Below are positions 1 to 9,581 of a DNA stretch of 50,524 nucleotides, piece after piece. The stretch is from assembly GCF_000511175.1 (NCBI RefSeq), contig NZ_KI866530.1:92654-143177 (forward strand), in the 5' to 3' direction. This DNA is from Sediminibacterium salmoneum NBRC 103935. GTDB taxonomy: Bacteria > Bacteroidota > Bacteroidia > Chitinophagales > Chitinophagaceae. The notes under the pieces are model-generated. The model was not told the DNA's origin. It ran no database searches and was given only the letters and a program-made list of their open reading frames with translations. Position 1 is the first letter of the stretch. The number at the start of each line of letters is the position of its first letter. The position numbers and the translations under genes were made by a program.

Positions 1-572
1 TGGTTTCCGTACTGAACCAGGTCGAAAACCAGCAAAAAAGCACCCTGCAAAAGCAAACTATTGCCAAATCCCGTGTTCCGGAGGTTGCCGGTTCTGTTGC
101 CGTTTTCTTTAAGTAAAAAGCCTGTAGCTATATAGGCCAGATCGAGCCCTGTATTCAACAACAGGATTTTTTCCAGTTTTTGCTGGGCAAGGTGATTTTG
201 GGTTAAGGTATACTTCCGGTTCATTTCTTTGCGAAGCTGCATTAAACCCACACTGGCTATACCCAGGTTTACCAGGTTCCAGTATGCATTCATTCGAAAG
301 AAGTGAGGGCCCGAACCCGTGGCATTGGTAGCCGAAATACTGCCCTGAATAATATTGACCCCGGCCCAGGCTGCCAGAATGGTCATATTCGTTTTATTTT
401 GATTGTATCTGTCGGTGGCAATGGAATCGCTCCATTGTTGCAGCCGTTGCTTGTTCAGAACCATGCTGCTGTCTTTAGGCGGGTCCTGGTTTTCAGCCGT
501 TTGTGCTCCCCCTGTAAAGGGTACCATTAACCCTAAAATAATGACCATTGATAGAATAGTTATCTGCTTCAT
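1..572 (-). CDS. Unknown small membrane protein, C-terminus cut by window edge
   Basis: This reverse-strand gene runs off the left edge, so only its first 190 residues are visible. It starts with ATG at 570-572. Residues 1-24 form a signal-like hydrophobic stretch ending in GGAQ. Four further hydrophobic segments lie near residues 63-80, 98-112, 135-154 and 172-188, so it is probably an inner-membrane protein. The pattern reminds me of small unknown Bacteroidota membrane families such as DUF6992, but I cannot confirm that. It is divergent from secA, and the secA promoter begins at its first codon. The open frame has no interruptions and typical codon use, so I am confident it is a real gene. 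I assign no function. Confidence 0.75.
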   Translation of the reverse strand, partial: MKQITILSMVIILGLMVPFTGGAQTAENQDPPKDSSMVLNKQRLQQWSDSIATDRYNQNKTNMTILAAWAGVNIIQGSISATNATGSGPHFFRMNAYWNLVNLGIASVGLMQLRKEMNRKYTLTQNHLAQQKLEKILLLNTGLDLAYIATGFLLKENGNRTGNLRNTGFGNSLLLQGAFLLVFDLVQYGN

Positions 573-601
573 TTGCTTCTTAAATCAAAACCTTACCTTT
601 G
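572..601 (+). promoter_or_regulatory. Bacteroidota-type promoter for secA
   Basis: A -33 element TTTG lies at 572-575 and an exact -7 element TACCTTTG (TAnnTTTG) at 594-601, with 18 bases between them. Transcription would start near 608 and leave a leader of about 85 bases before the ATG at 694. The spacing is slightly shorter than the 19-20 seen at the best promoters here. Confidence 0.55.
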
Positions 602-693
602 GCGGCTCTAAATCAGGGTGCCAAATTGACTAAAAATTAATTCTTGCACGCTGTTTGACTGTTAAAATTTTGTACCAGAGCATTTTTAAAAAT

Positions 694-3600
694 ATGTTGA
701 AGTTTATTTCTAAGTTATTCGGAGGTAGTAAGAGTGAAAAAGATGTGCAGCAGATTATGCCCATCATTCAGAAGACCAATCAGTTTTTTCAGCAATATCA
801 GTCATTAACCAATGATGAGCTTAGAAACAAAACGGTTGAATTCAAAGCCCGTATTCAGGAGCATTTGAAAGAAGTAGATGCAGCCATTGCTGCAGAAAAA
901 GCCAATGCAGAAGCCTTGCCCGAATCGGATATTCATGGCAGGGATGCACTGTACAAGCAGATAGATAAATTAAAGAAAGACCGCGATAAAAAAATTGAAG
1001 AAGCCCTTGCGATTATTCAGCCGGAGGCTTTTGCAGTTATCAAGGAAGCAGCCAGAAGATTTAAAGAGAACGAAGAGCTGGTGTCTACGGCTACTCCTTT
1101 AGACAGAGACCTGAGTGTTAAAAAAGACTATGTAACCATTCGTGGGAACGAATCGGTTTTCAATAATTCCTGGACAGCAGCCGGTGCAAAAGTTACCTGG
1201 AACATGGTGCATTACGATGTGCAGTTAATCGGGGGTTCTGTTTTGCATTCCGGAAAAATTGCTGAAATGGCTACGGGTGAGGGTAAGACCCTGGTATCTA
1301 CTTTGCCCGCTTATTTAAATGCCCTTGCAGGCGAAGGGGTTCACGTAGTTACTGTAAACGATTACCTGGCCAAACGAGACAGCGAGTGGAATGGTACTTT
1401 GTTTGAGTGGTTGGGATTAACCGTTGATTGTATTGACAAGCATGAGCCCAACAGTGAATCAAGAAGAAAAGCTTACCTGGCCGATATTACCTATGGTACC
1501 AATAATGAATTCGGCTTTGACTATCTGCGCGACAATATGGTGCATAGTCCGGAAGAAATGGTTCAGCGCAAACACCATTTTGCCATGGTGGATGAGGTGG
1601 ACTCCGTATTAATTGACGATGCCAGAACGCCGTTGATTATTTCTGGTCCTATCGGATACCAGACCGGAGAACAGCAATTCTTCGCGTTGAAACCCAGAAT
1701 TGAAAAACTGGTGGAAGCACAGAAAAGAGCTACCCTTCAGTTTTTAACAGAAGCCAAGAAAAAAATTGCAGAAGGAAACGATGATCCGAAAGATGGGGGT
1801 CTGGCTTTGTTCAGAGCTCACCGCGGTTTGCCAAAGAACAGTGCATTAATTAAGTTTTTAAGTGAGCCAGGTAACCGTGTGAAATTGCAGAAGGCGGAGA
1901 ATTATTATCTGGCCGATCAGCAACGTGAAATGCCGAAGGCAGATGAAGAACTTTACTTCTATATTGATGAAAAAAACAACTCGGTTGAATTAACCGATAA
2001 AGGGATTCAATTGATAACCGGTCAGGGAGAAGATCCACATTTCTTTGTTTTGCCCGATATCAGTTTAGGGTTGGCTGCCATTGACAACGATACATCTTTG
2101 CCTGCCGATCAGAAATTGGCCAGAAAAGAGCAATTGATAAATGAATACTCTGTAAAAGCAGATCGTATTCATACGGTTCAGCAATTACTGAAAGCTTATA
2201 CTTTATTCGATAAGGATGTAGAATATGTGGTGATGGATGGTTCGGTTAAAATTGTTGACGAACAAACAGGCCGTATTCTGGATGGCAGAAGATATTCTGA
2301 TGGATTGCATCAGGCGATTGAAGCGAAGGAAAACGTGAAGATTGAAGCGGCTACGCAAACCTATGCTACCGTTACCTTACAGAACTATTTCAGAATGTAC
2401 CATAAGCTGGCTGGTATGACCGGTACAGCCGAAACGGAAGCTGCAGAACTATGGGACATTTACAAGTTGGATGTGGTTAGCATTCCTACTAATGTGCCTG
2501 CCATCAGAAAAGACGAAGAAGATAAAATTTTTAAAACCAAGCGTGAGAAATTCGGGGCAGTGATTGATGAGATCGTGGCCTTGCGTGAAGCCGGTCGTCC
2601 GGTACTGGTGGGTACCACTTCAGTTGAAGTGAGTGAATTGCTGAGCAGAATGTTGCGTCAGAAACAGATTCCGCACAATGTATTGAATGCGAAACAACAC
2701 TCCCGTGAAGCACAGATTGTAGCAGAAGCCGGTTTGGCCGGAGCAGTTACCATTGCTACGAATATGGCAGGTAGAGGTACCGATATTAAATTAGGACCAG
2801 GGGTGAAGGAAGCTGGCGGTTTGGCCATATTGGGTACAGAAAGACACGAGTCGCGAAGAGTAGACCGTCAGTTAAGAGGTCGTGCGGGTCGTCAGGGTGA
2901 TCCGGGTTCTTCTTTGTTCTTTGTTTCTTTGGAAGACGACCTGATGCGCATGTTTGGCAGTGAAAGAATTGCCAAAGTGATGGACTTTGCCGGATACAAG
3001 GAAGGCGAAGTAATTCAGGCAGGCATGATTACCAAATCTATTGAAAGAGCGCAAAGAAAAGTAGAGGAGAACAACTTTGGTATCCGTAAACGTTTGCTTG
3101 AATATGATGATGTAATGAACAAGCAGCGTACGGTTATTTATACCAAGCGTAACCATGCCCTGTTTGGAGAGAGACTGGCATTGGATTTAGACAATGCTAT
3201 GTATGCGGTGGCAGAATCACTGGTGGTGAACTTCAGAGACCAGAACGATTTTGAACAATTTAAGTTAGCCGCAATTCTTCATTTTGGTATTGATACGGCT
3301 ATTACAGAAGATGAGTTTAACCGAGGCAGCCAGCAACAGGTAGCTGAAAAATTATATACTGAAGCGGTGTCTCAATATGAAAAGCGCAAGCAGGACATGA
3401 TGGCGCAGGCGGTTCCGGTATTTAAGAATATTCAATTGGAACAAGGTTCCCATATTGACAATGTAATTGTTCCTTTTACAGATGGCAAGCGTCAGATTCA
3501 GTCATTGGCCAATATGGAAAAAACCTTAAAGACCAATGGTGCTGAATTGTTGAATTCGTTGGAAAGAACAGTTACCCTTGCTTTTATAGACAATGCATGG

Positions 3601-4014
3601 AAAGAGCATTTACGCGCCATGGACGATTTAAAGCAGAGTGTGCAAACGGCTACTTATGAACAGAAAGATCCATTGGTGATTTATAAGATGGAAGCATTTG
3701 AATTGTTCCGCAAAATGGACAATGAAGTAAACAGGGAAATTGTTCAGTTTCTTTGTCATTCCTCCATTCCTTTAGCAAATGGAGAAGAATTGCAGGAAGG
3801 TCGTCAGGAAAAAACAGATATGAGTAAATTAAGCGCCAACAAAGACCAGGTAGATGCAGCAGGTCAGGAGTATGGTGCCAATGAAAACGATTACTATGAT
3901 CCAACCCCTGTAAAACAGGAGCCGGTTAAAGTAGGACCAAAGATTGGCAGAAACGATCCCTGTCCTTGCGGTAGCGGCAAGAAGTTTAAATCCTGCCATG
4001 GTAAAGATGCATAA
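694..4014 (+). CDS. secA: Protein translocase ATPase SecA
   Basis: SecA is the ATPase motor that pushes unfolded preproteins through SecYEG at the inner membrane. The Walker A motif ATGEGKT lies near residue 195, the Walker B/DEAD-like stretch VDEVDSVLIDDARTP near residue 305, and the helicase motif GRAGRQGD near residue 730. The C-terminus carries the zinc-binding CPCGSGKKFKSCHG, which contacts SecB and phospholipid in the family. At about 1,106 residues it is longer than E. coli SecA (about 900), as is usual in Bacteroidota, with inserts inside the nucleotide-binding and preprotein cross-linking regions. A TTG at 655 extends the frame, but the ATG at 694 gives the typical start MLKFISKLF. 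A strong hairpin follows the stop. Confidence 0.98.
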   Translation: MLKFISKLFGGSKSEKDVQQIMPIIQKTNQFFQQYQSLTNDELRNKTVEFKARIQEHLKEVDAAIAAEKANAEALPESDIHGRDALYKQIDKLKKDRDKKIEEALAIIQPEAFAVIKEAARRFKENEELVSTATPLDRDLSVKKDYVTIRGNESVFNNSWTAAGAKVTWNMVHYDVQLIGGSVLHSGKIAEMATGEGKTLVSTLPAYLNALAGEGVHVVTVNDYLAKRDSEWNGTLFEWLGLTVDCIDKHEPNSESRRKAYLADITYGTNNEFGFDYLRDNMVHSPEEMVQRKHHFAMVDEVDSVLIDDARTPLIISGPIGYQTGEQQFFALKPRIEKLVEAQKRATLQFLTEAKKKIAEGNDDPKDGGLALFRAHRGLPKNSALIKFLSEPGNRVKLQKAENYYLADQQREMPKADEELYFYIDEKNNSVELTDKGIQLITGQGEDPHFFVLPDISLGLAAIDNDTSLPADQKLARKEQLINEYSVKADRIHTVQQLLKAYTLFDKDVEYVVMDGSVKIVDEQTGRILDGRRYSDGLHQAIEAKENVKIEAATQTYATVTLQNYFRMYHKLAGMTGTAETEAAELWDIYKLDVVSIPTNVPAIRKDEEDKIFKTKREKFGAVIDEIVALREAGRPVLVGTTSVEVSELLSRMLRQKQIPHNVLNAKQHSREAQIVAEAGLAGAVTIATNMAGRGTDIKLGPGVKEAGGLAILGTERHESRRVDRQLRGRAGRQGDPGSSLFFVSLEDDLMRMFGSERIAKVMDFAGYKEGEVIQAGMITKSIERAQRKVEENNFGIRKRLLEYDDVMNKQRTVIYTKRNHALFGERLALDLDNAMYAVAESLVVNFRDQNDFEQFKLAAILHFGIDTAITEDEFNRGSQQQVAEKLYTEAVSQYEKRKQDMMAQAVPVFKNIQLEQGSHIDNVIVPFTDGKRQIQSLANMEKTLKTNGAELLNSLERTVTLAFIDNAWKEHLRAMDDLKQSVQTATYEQKDPLVIYKMEAFELFRKMDNEVNREIVQFLCHSSIPLANGEELQEGRQEKTDMSKLSANKDQVDAAGQEYGANENDYYDPTPVKQEPVKVGPKIGRNDPCPCGSGKKFKSCHGKDA

Positions 4015-4037
4015 GGTGATAGTATAAAAGAAATATA

Positions 4038-4069
4038 AATGCCCCAAAGAGTATTTTCTTTGGGGCATT
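4038..4069. terminator. Bidirectional hairpin terminator between secA and the convergent gene
   Basis: A perfect 13-bp stem (4038-4050 pairs with 4057-4069) has a 6-base loop. On the minus strand it is followed by a T-rich tract, and on the plus strand by a weaker TTCTTC run. It sits between two convergent genes and probably ends both transcripts. Confidence 0.85.
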
Positions 4070-4098
4070 GTTCTTCATGGCATATTGGCTTGTCCGGA

Positions 4099-4773
4099 TT
4101 AATTTAAAGCCACCGCAATGCCAAAATCCATGCAAAAGGATTTGATTTGAGAAGTGGTATTGCTGGCATTGGTCCAGGTATATTTTCTGGTACCAATATT
4201 GAATTTGAATTTTACTTTATTGTCTTCGTCTTCAAAATCTGTAAAAGAAACACCCCATCCAAAAAACTGTGGCGAACGGGTTACATCTGCATACCCTTCC
4301 TCTTTCATTTTTACGCCCGGAGAAATTCCGCCTTCTACATATAAACCACTGATGGCCCAGGTTCCGGCTATGATAAATAAATTGGTGAATCCGGCGTTTT
4401 TAAATATTTCTTTTTGATCGTCAGGGTTAAATCCATCTTTAAATGCGAATGGATAAATTCTTGCCCCAAGCGGTTTTTGCGTCATGGTAACATTGGTAAG
4501 GTAAGTTGTCTGGTTCCTGAAATTCTGCGGTTCTAATCCTGCAATAGCAGCCACTTTTACAAACATTTTTTTGGTATATCCCAGGTTTAAAAAATTGTAT
4601 TCTGCCGTAAGCCTGGGTTGAATACCTTTTGACTTATAAAACTGTCCAAAAACTTCCGTTGCCTTAGGGCTGGCTAAACCCAGATAAAAACCCAATCGCG
4701 GTTTCATTCCATCCTGTGCTTTGGAAGTAAACAAAGCAGTAATAAAACATAAGGTTAGTAAGCACTTATTCAT
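4099..4773 (-). CDS. Secreted or outer-membrane protein of unknown function
   Basis: I do not recognise this 224-residue protein. Residues 1-19 are a clear signal peptide (MNKCLLTLCFITALFTSKA, followed by Q), so it is exported. The mature part alternates short hydrophobic and polar stretches rich in glycine and aromatic residues (for example LGFYLGLASP, VEGGISPGV, FFGWGVSF), as in small outer-membrane beta-barrels, but no family motif stands out. It is convergent with secA and divergent from deoC, with the 18-bp dyad at 4820-4837 in the shared promoter region, so it may share control with deoC. The signal peptide, clean frame and proper flanking signals make it a real gene. Confidence 0.8.
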   Translation of the reverse strand: MNKCLLTLCFITALFTSKAQDGMKPRLGFYLGLASPKATEVFGQFYKSKGIQPRLTAEYNFLNLGYTKKMFVKVAAIAGLEPQNFRNQTTYLTNVTMTQKPLGARIYPFAFKDGFNPDDQKEIFKNAGFTNLFIIAGTWAISGLYVEGGISPGVKMKEEGYADVTRSPQFFGWGVSFTDFEDEDNKVKFKFNIGTRKYTWTNASNTTSQIKSFCMDFGIAVALN

Positions 4774-4819
4774 GATGATTTATTTTATGCGAATGAATAC
4801 TATTTTAACAGACGCTCCT

Positions 4820-4837
4820 ATACCGTAGTGACGGTAT
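4820..4837. promoter_or_regulatory. Dyad operator ATACCG-N6-CGGTAT before deoC
   Basis: ATACCG at 4820-4825 and CGGTAT at 4832-4837 form a perfect inverted repeat, and the inner bases T4826 and A4831 also pair, which gives 7-bp arms. The site ends four bases before the -7 element of deoC and fills the space where a -33 element would lie. An identical half-site pair with the same spacing occurs at 32616-32633. I infer a transcription-factor operator. The factor is not in view. Confidence 0.6.
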
Positions 4838-4841
4838 TCGT

Positions 4842-4849
4842 TATCTTTG
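4842..4849 (+). promoter_or_regulatory. -7 element of deoC promoter
   Basis: TATCTTTG matches the Bacteroidota consensus TAnnTTTG exactly. No TTTG is present at the expected -33 distance, where the 4820-4837 dyad lies instead. The leader would be only about 9 bases. Confidence 0.5.
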
Positions 4850-4864
4850 CCAAAATAAGATTGA

Positions 4865-5539
4865 ATGCATTTAGCCCCATATATTGATCATACCATTTTA
4901 AAGCCGACTACTTTAATTTCGGATGTAGAAAAACTTTGTACGGAAGCCAGAGAATATGGCTTTGCTGCAGTTTGTGTTCCTCCCAATTTTGTTAAAACAG
5001 CCAAAGCTTTTCTGGAGGGATCAAAGGTAAAAGTGGCCACCGTGATCGGATTCCCGTTTGGCTATTCCGCTGTGGAAGCCAAGCTGGCTGAAATTGTTTT
5101 GGCTATGGTAGATGGGGTAGATGAACTGGATGTAGTGGCCAATATCAGCGCTATCAAAAACGGAGACTGGGTTTACCTGGCCAATGAACTCAATCATATT
5201 ATGCCTGTGGTGAAGTCTAAAAACAAAACCATTAAAGTGATTATTGAAAGTGGCATTCTAACCAATGATGAAATTATTAAATGCTGTGAGTTGTATGGGG
5301 TGGCTGGTATTGATTACTTAAAAACGTCCACAGGCTATGCCGAAAAGGGGGCATCCGTAGAAGCCGTTAAATTATTCCGGTTACATTTACCTGAGGCTGT
5401 TCAGATTAAAGCATCCGGTGGCATCAGGGATTATGCATTTGCTGCGGAACTGGTTGCAGCAGGAGCCACCAGGCTGGGATGCAGTGCCAGCGTGGCAATT
5501 GTAAATGGAGAGTCTAATCAGCAACCCGCTGGATATTAA
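4865..5539 (+). CDS. deoC: Deoxyribose-phosphate aldolase
   Basis: This class I aldolase splits 2-deoxy-D-ribose 5-phosphate into glyceraldehyde 3-phosphate and acetaldehyde, the last step of deoxynucleoside breakdown in the cytosol. The Schiff-base lysine is K153 in YLKTSTGY, and the second active-site lysine is K182 in IKASGGIRDY. The acid/base aspartate is probably D89 in DELDVV. The length of 224 residues is normal for the short bacterial form. It is the first gene of a closely spaced plus-strand run (15 bases to the next gene) and has its own TAnnTTTG element and an overlapping dyad, so it is probably regulated by a repressor or activator at that site. No other deo gene is in view. Confidence 0.96.
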   Translation: MHLAPYIDHTILKPTTLISDVEKLCTEAREYGFAAVCVPPNFVKTAKAFLEGSKVKVATVIGFPFGYSAVEAKLAEIVLAMVDGVDELDVVANISAIKNGDWVYLANELNHIMPVVKSKNKTIKVIIESGILTNDEIIKCCELYGVAGIDYLKTSTGYAEKGASVEAVKLFRLHLPEAVQIKASGGIRDYAFAAELVAAGATRLGCSASVAIVNGESNQQPAGY

Positions 5540-5554
5540 CCGTATATTTATTAA

Positions 5555-5986
5555 ATGAAACCTGTTATACTCATAGTACTTACCAGCATTGGCTTCCTTT
5601 TAAAAGGCATGGCCAATCCGGTTGATACGGTGATTTTTAAGAAAGATTCCCGCCTGGATATTTTGGTGCAAAAACAGGCACAGGCCAACAAACGTACTGC
5701 CATGATGACGAGTACAGGACTCTATAAAGGGTTTCGTTTACAAATGATCAGTACGCCGAGAAGAGACGATGCCACGCAAATGAAATCGGAACTCTTAAAC
5801 CGATTTCCGGATCAGAAAACCTACACGCTTTTTCAGTCACCCAATTTTAAAGTAAGAATGGGTAATTTTCTGAAAAGAGAAGAGGCAGAAAAATTCAGAG
5901 CGCAAATCAGTAAGTTCTTCCCTAAAGGAATTTATATTGTTGAGGATACAATTGAATATATACCTGTAGAAGAAGAATTATTTTAG
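5555..5986 (+). CDS. SPOR-domain exported protein
   Basis: The first 20 residues form a signal peptide. The last 80 or so residues (KGFRLQMIS to EDTIEYIP) have the layout of a SPOR domain: a beta strand with a basic/aromatic start, a helix with ATQMKSELLNRF, then FKVRMGNFLKREEAEKF, where the VRMGNF block is the family hallmark. SPOR domains bind peptidoglycan stripped of stem peptides, often at the division septum. At 143 residues the protein is little more than a signal and a SPOR domain, so it may be a periplasmic wall-binding accessory. It lies 15 bases after deoC and 13 before the M20 gene and is probably cotranscribed with them. Its partner is not evident. Confidence 0.85.
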   Translation: MKPVILIVLTSIGFLLKGMANPVDTVIFKKDSRLDILVQKQAQANKRTAMMTSTGLYKGFRLQMISTPRRDDATQMKSELLNRFPDQKTYTLFQSPNFKVRMGNFLKREEAEKFRAQISKFFPKGIYIVEDTIEYIPVEEELF

Positions 5987-5999
5987 TTAAGCAGAATAC

Positions 6000-7178
6000 A
6001 TGCTAAAAGAGAAAATAAAAATATTGGCTAAAGATTTTGCTCCTGCGTTGATTGATATACGCAGGCATTTACACGCCAATCCGGAATTGAGTTACCAGGA
6101 ATTTGCCACATCAAAGTATGTGCAGGAACAACTTCGCACATTGGGTATTCCTTTTGAAATAAAAGCCACTACCGGTATACTGGCAACCATTAAGGGAAAG
6201 AACCCGGATGCAAAAGTGATTGCCTTGAGGGCGGATATGGATGCGCTGCCCATTCTGGAAGAAAATAATGTTTCTTATAAATCTGTGAATGAAGGCGTGA
6301 TGCATGCTTGCGGACATGATGTGCATACCACCGTATTATTGGGTGCGGCCAGAATTTTAGAAAATTTAAAAGAAGAATGGGAGGGCACTATTCAATTGAT
6401 TTTTCAACCTGGTGAAGAAAGAAATCCGGGTGGTGCCAGTTATATGATTAAAGAAGGGGTGTTGGAAAATCCCAGGCCCGGAGGTATTGTTGCTTTACAT
6501 GTACATCCCGGACTGGATGTGGGAAAGCTTAGTTTTCGAAAGGGTAGGGTAATGGCAAGTGCTGATGAAATTTATATAACCATCAGAAGTAAGGGAGGGC
6601 ATGCAGCGGCTCCTCATTTAACTGCGGATACGGTTTTAATAGCAGCCAATTTAATTGTGTCCCTTCAGCAAATTATATCAAGAAACAATAGTCCAATTTC
6701 TCCTTCGGTTTTATCTATCTGTTCTGTGCAGGGTGGAAATACCACCAATGTAATTCCCAGTGAAGTAAAATTGATGGGAACTTTCAGAGCCATGGATGAG
6801 GAATGGCGTTATAAAGCGCATGAACTCATCAGAAAACAGGCAGTAGGCCTGGTGGAAAGTATGGGCGCAGAAATTGATTTGCATATTGATATTGGGTATC
6901 CAACGGTTGACAATGATCCAATATTTACTACAGCTGCCTGGGAATTGGCCAATGAATTCATGGGTCAGACCAATGTTGAAGAAACGGAATTGCGAATGGG
7001 TGCCGAGGATTTTGGATATTACACCCAGGTAATACCCGGATGTTTCTTCCGCCTGGGAGTTCGCAATGAATCCAAAGGAATTGTTCATCAGGTGCATACG
7101 CCCAAATTTGATATTGATGAATCTGCTATTGAAATTGGAGCCGGTATGATGGCCTATTTAGGAATTGCGCTAAAATAA
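6000..7178 (+). CDS. M20 family metallo-amidohydrolase
   Basis: This 392-residue protein has the two-domain M20D architecture of N-acyl-L-amino-acid amidohydrolases and auxin-conjugate hydrolases. The metal-site motif ACGHDVHTT is near residue 105, the catalytic and ligand glutamates GEE near 139, and a later histidine in IVALHVHPG near residue 165. The dimerisation lid is around residues 185-300. No signal peptide is visible, so it should act in the cytosol on N-acyl or N-acetyl amino acids; the exact substrate cannot be told from sequence. It follows the SPOR gene by 13 bases and precedes the malic enzyme by 24, which suggests an operon by spacing rather than by pathway. Confidence 0.93.
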   Translation: MLKEKIKILAKDFAPALIDIRRHLHANPELSYQEFATSKYVQEQLRTLGIPFEIKATTGILATIKGKNPDAKVIALRADMDALPILEENNVSYKSVNEGVMHACGHDVHTTVLLGAARILENLKEEWEGTIQLIFQPGEERNPGGASYMIKEGVLENPRPGGIVALHVHPGLDVGKLSFRKGRVMASADEIYITIRSKGGHAAAPHLTADTVLIAANLIVSLQQIISRNNSPISPSVLSICSVQGGNTTNVIPSEVKLMGTFRAMDEEWRYKAHELIRKQAVGLVESMGAEIDLHIDIGYPTVDNDPIFTTAAWELANEFMGQTNVEETELRMGAEDFGYYTQVIPGCFFRLGVRNESKGIVHQVHTPKFDIDESAIEIGAGMMAYLGIALK

Positions 7179-7202
7179 TTTTGAATTGTATTAATTAAAA
7201 AT

Positions 7203-9566
7203 ATGTCTACAGATAAACAATCTAATTTAAGAAAGGAACAGGCTTTGGAATACCATGCCAGTGGAAGACCAGGGAAGATTGAAGTGGTACCTACCAAAGA
7301 AGCAAAGACACAACGCGATCTTTCTTTGGCTTATAGTCCGGGTGTAGCGGAACCATGTAAGGAAATTAAAGAGAATCCTGAAAATATTTATAAATACACA
7401 GCAAAGGGTAACCTGGTTGGGGTTATTACCAATGGTACAGCTGTGCTGGGTTTGGGCGATATAGGTGCGGAAGCCAGTAAGCCGGTTATGGAAGGGAAGG
7501 GGGTATTGTTTAAAATCTTTGCGGATATAGATGTATTTGATATTGAGATCAATGAAAAAGATCCGGAGAAATTTGTACAAATTGTAAAATCTCTGGAACC
7601 TACTTTCGGAGGGATTAACCTGGAAGACATTAAAGCTCCTGAATGCTTTTATATTGAACAGCAGCTGAAGGAACAGATGAATATTCCGGTAATGCACGAC
7701 GATCAGCACGGAACAGCAATTATCAGTAGTGCTGCCATGCTGAATGCATTAGAACTGCAGAAGAAAAGAATTGATAAAGTTCGGTTTGTAATTAATGGAG
7801 CAGGGGCAGCCGCCATGGCCTGCATTAATCTATACGTTGCATTGGGTGCCAGGTACGAGAATTTTATTGTGTTTGATAAAGATGGGGTATTGCATGTAGG
7901 AAGAACAGATCTGGGACCCGATCGGATGAAATTTGCTGTTAAAAAAGATGATTGGACCCTTGCTAAAGCAATGAAGGATGCAGATGTATTTCTTGGCTTG
8001 AGTGTTGGCAATGTAGTAACACAGGAAATGGTTAAATCAATGGCCAGAAATCCAATTGTATTTGCCATGGCCAATCCGGATCCTGAAATTACATATGAAG
8101 ATGCAGTTGCGGTTAGAAAGGATATCATCATGGCAACAGGCAGGTCCGATTATCCCAATCAGGTAAACAATGTATTGGGCTTTCCCTATATTTTTCGTGG
8201 AGCACTGGATGTTAGGGCAACTCAAATTAATGAAGCCATGAAACTGGCGGCTGTTCGTGCATTGGCAGAATTAACTAAAACACCAGTGCCAGATATTGTT
8301 AACCTGGCCTACAACCAAAACAATATGAGTTTTGGACCTTTGTATATTATTCCAAAACCATTAGACCCCCGATTGTTGAGTACTATTGCACCTGCAGTAG
8401 CAAAAGCGGCTATTGAGAGTGGTGTGGCACAGAAAAAAATCACTAACTGGGATGGGTATGTGCTGGAGTTGAATAAAAGACTGGGTCTCGACAATCAGTT
8501 ATTCAGGGTCGTAAGTAACAAGGCCCGAAGAGATCCAAAACGCCTGGTATTTGCTGAAGCAGACAATTTAAAAATATTAAAAGCGGCTACCATCATTTAT
8601 GATGAAGGCATTGCCTATCCAATTTTATTGGGTGATCCGGAAAAAATTAACCGAATTGCAGAAACCAATAGCATCGACTTGTCTGATATTCCAATTGTAG
8701 ATCCAAGAAGCGATGCAATGGAACAAAAAAGAGAGTTCTATGGTGAACTCTTCTTTAAAAAACGTCAGCGCAAAGGATTCAATCATCACGAAAGTTTAAA
8801 AGTGATGAAAGACCGGAATCATTTTGGTTGTATGATGGTGGAAACAGGAGATGCAGATGCCATGCTTTCAGGATTAACGAAGAATTATGCGGAAGCCATT
8901 CGTCCGGCATTACAGATTATTGGTACCGAGCCTGGTGTTAAAAAAATTGCAGGCATGTATCTGTTGCTAACCAAAAAGGGGCCTATGTTTCTGGCAGATA
9001 CCACCGTGAATTTCCATCCAACTGCAGAAGAGCTGGCAGATATTACACAAATGGTTGCTAAGGAAGTAAGAAGCTTTAATCTTACACCCCGCATAGCCAT
9101 GTTGAGTTATAGTAATTTTGGAAGCAGTGATTCTCCGGAAGCGAAACTGGTGGCCGAAGCAACCAGAATTTTAAAGCAGAGAGATCCTAACTTAATTGTG
9201 GATGGTGAAATGCAGGGAAGTCTTGCATTTAATCAGGAAATCTTAGGAGATAATTATCCGTTTAGTGATCTGGTAGATCAGGAAGTGAATGTGTTGATGT
9301 TCCCTAATTTAACAGCAGGAAATGTAGCGTATAATTTATTAAAAGAATTAGGTGGTGCAGATGCCATTGGGCCTATATTGTTAGGCTTAAAGAAGCCGGT
9401 GCACGTTCTTCAGCTGGGTAGCAGTGTACGCAATATCATTAATATGGCACTGGTAGCGGTAGTGGATGCTCAAATGAAATCCAGGGTAGATACTGCTGAA
9501 GAAGTTCAGAGAAGTTCCTGGTGGAAAAGCAGAAGAAAAACAAGAAAACAAATAACTAAAGTTTAA
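7203..9566 (+). CDS. maeB: NADP-dependent malic enzyme with phosphotransacetylase-like C-domain
   Basis: The enzyme decarboxylates malate to pyruvate and makes NADPH. Residues 1 to about 430 are the malic enzyme part: SPGVAEPC near 45, HDDQHGTA near 166 and the dinucleotide-binding [11 protein letters not shown] near 198. Residues from about 440 to 770 resemble phosphate acetyl/butaryltransferase, a fusion known in MaeB-type enzymes, where the tail is usually regulatory (acetyl-CoA sensing) and not catalytic. The length of 787 residues is close to E. coli MaeB (759). A TAATTTTG element at 7176-7183 overlaps the end of the previous gene and may be a local promoter. The tail is rich in K/R (KSRRKTRKQ). 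Confidence 0.96.
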   Translation: MSTDKQSNLRKEQALEYHASGRPGKIEVVPTKEAKTQRDLSLAYSPGVAEPCKEIKENPENIYKYTAKGNLVGVITNGTAVLGLGDIGAEASKPVMEGKGVLFKIFADIDVFDIEINEKDPEKFVQIVKSLEPTFGGINLEDIKAPECFYIEQQLKEQMNIPVMHDDQHGTAIISSAAMLNALELQKKRIDKVRFVINGAGAAAMACINLYVALGARYENFIVFDKDGVLHVGRTDLGPDRMKFAVKKDDWTLAKAMKDADVFLGLSVGNVVTQEMVKSMARNPIVFAMANPDPEITYEDAVAVRKDIIMATGRSDYPNQVNNVLGFPYIFRGALDVRATQINEAMKLAAVRALAELTKTPVPDIVNLAYNQNNMSFGPLYIIPKPLDPRLLSTIAPAVAKAAIESGVAQKKITNWDGYVLELNKRLGLDNQLFRVVSNKARRDPKRLVFAEADNLKILKAATIIYDEGIAYPILLGDPEKINRIAETNSIDLSDIPIVDPRSDAMEQKREFYGELFFKKRQRKGFNHHESLKVMKDRNHFGCMMVETGDADAMLSGLTKNYAEAIRPALQIIGTEPGVKKIAGMYLLLTKKGPMFLADTTVNFHPTAEELADITQMVAKEVRSFNLTPRIAMLSYSNFGSSDSPEAKLVAEATRILKQRDPNLIVDGEMQGSLAFNQEILGDNYPFSDLVDQEVNVLMFPNLTAGNVAYNLLKELGGADAIGPILLGLKKPVHVLQLGSSVRNIINMALVAVVDAQMKSRVDTAEEVQRSSWWKSRRKTRKQITKV

Positions 9567-9581
9567 TTATACTTTTGGCGT

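Noticed and set aside
655..693. TTG start extending secA by 13 residues
   Set aside because: The ATG at 694 gives the standard SecA start; the extension MTVKILYQSIFKN has no family match.
7227..7709. 160-codon antisense frame in maeB
   Set aside because: Shadow of the malic enzyme; composition is biased and there is no domain.
9570..9577. TACTTTTG as a promoter for the MlaE gene
   Set aside because: It matches TAnnTTTG but lies 4 bases before the ATG with no -33 element, and the gene follows maeB by 15 bases; likely chance in AT-rich DNA.
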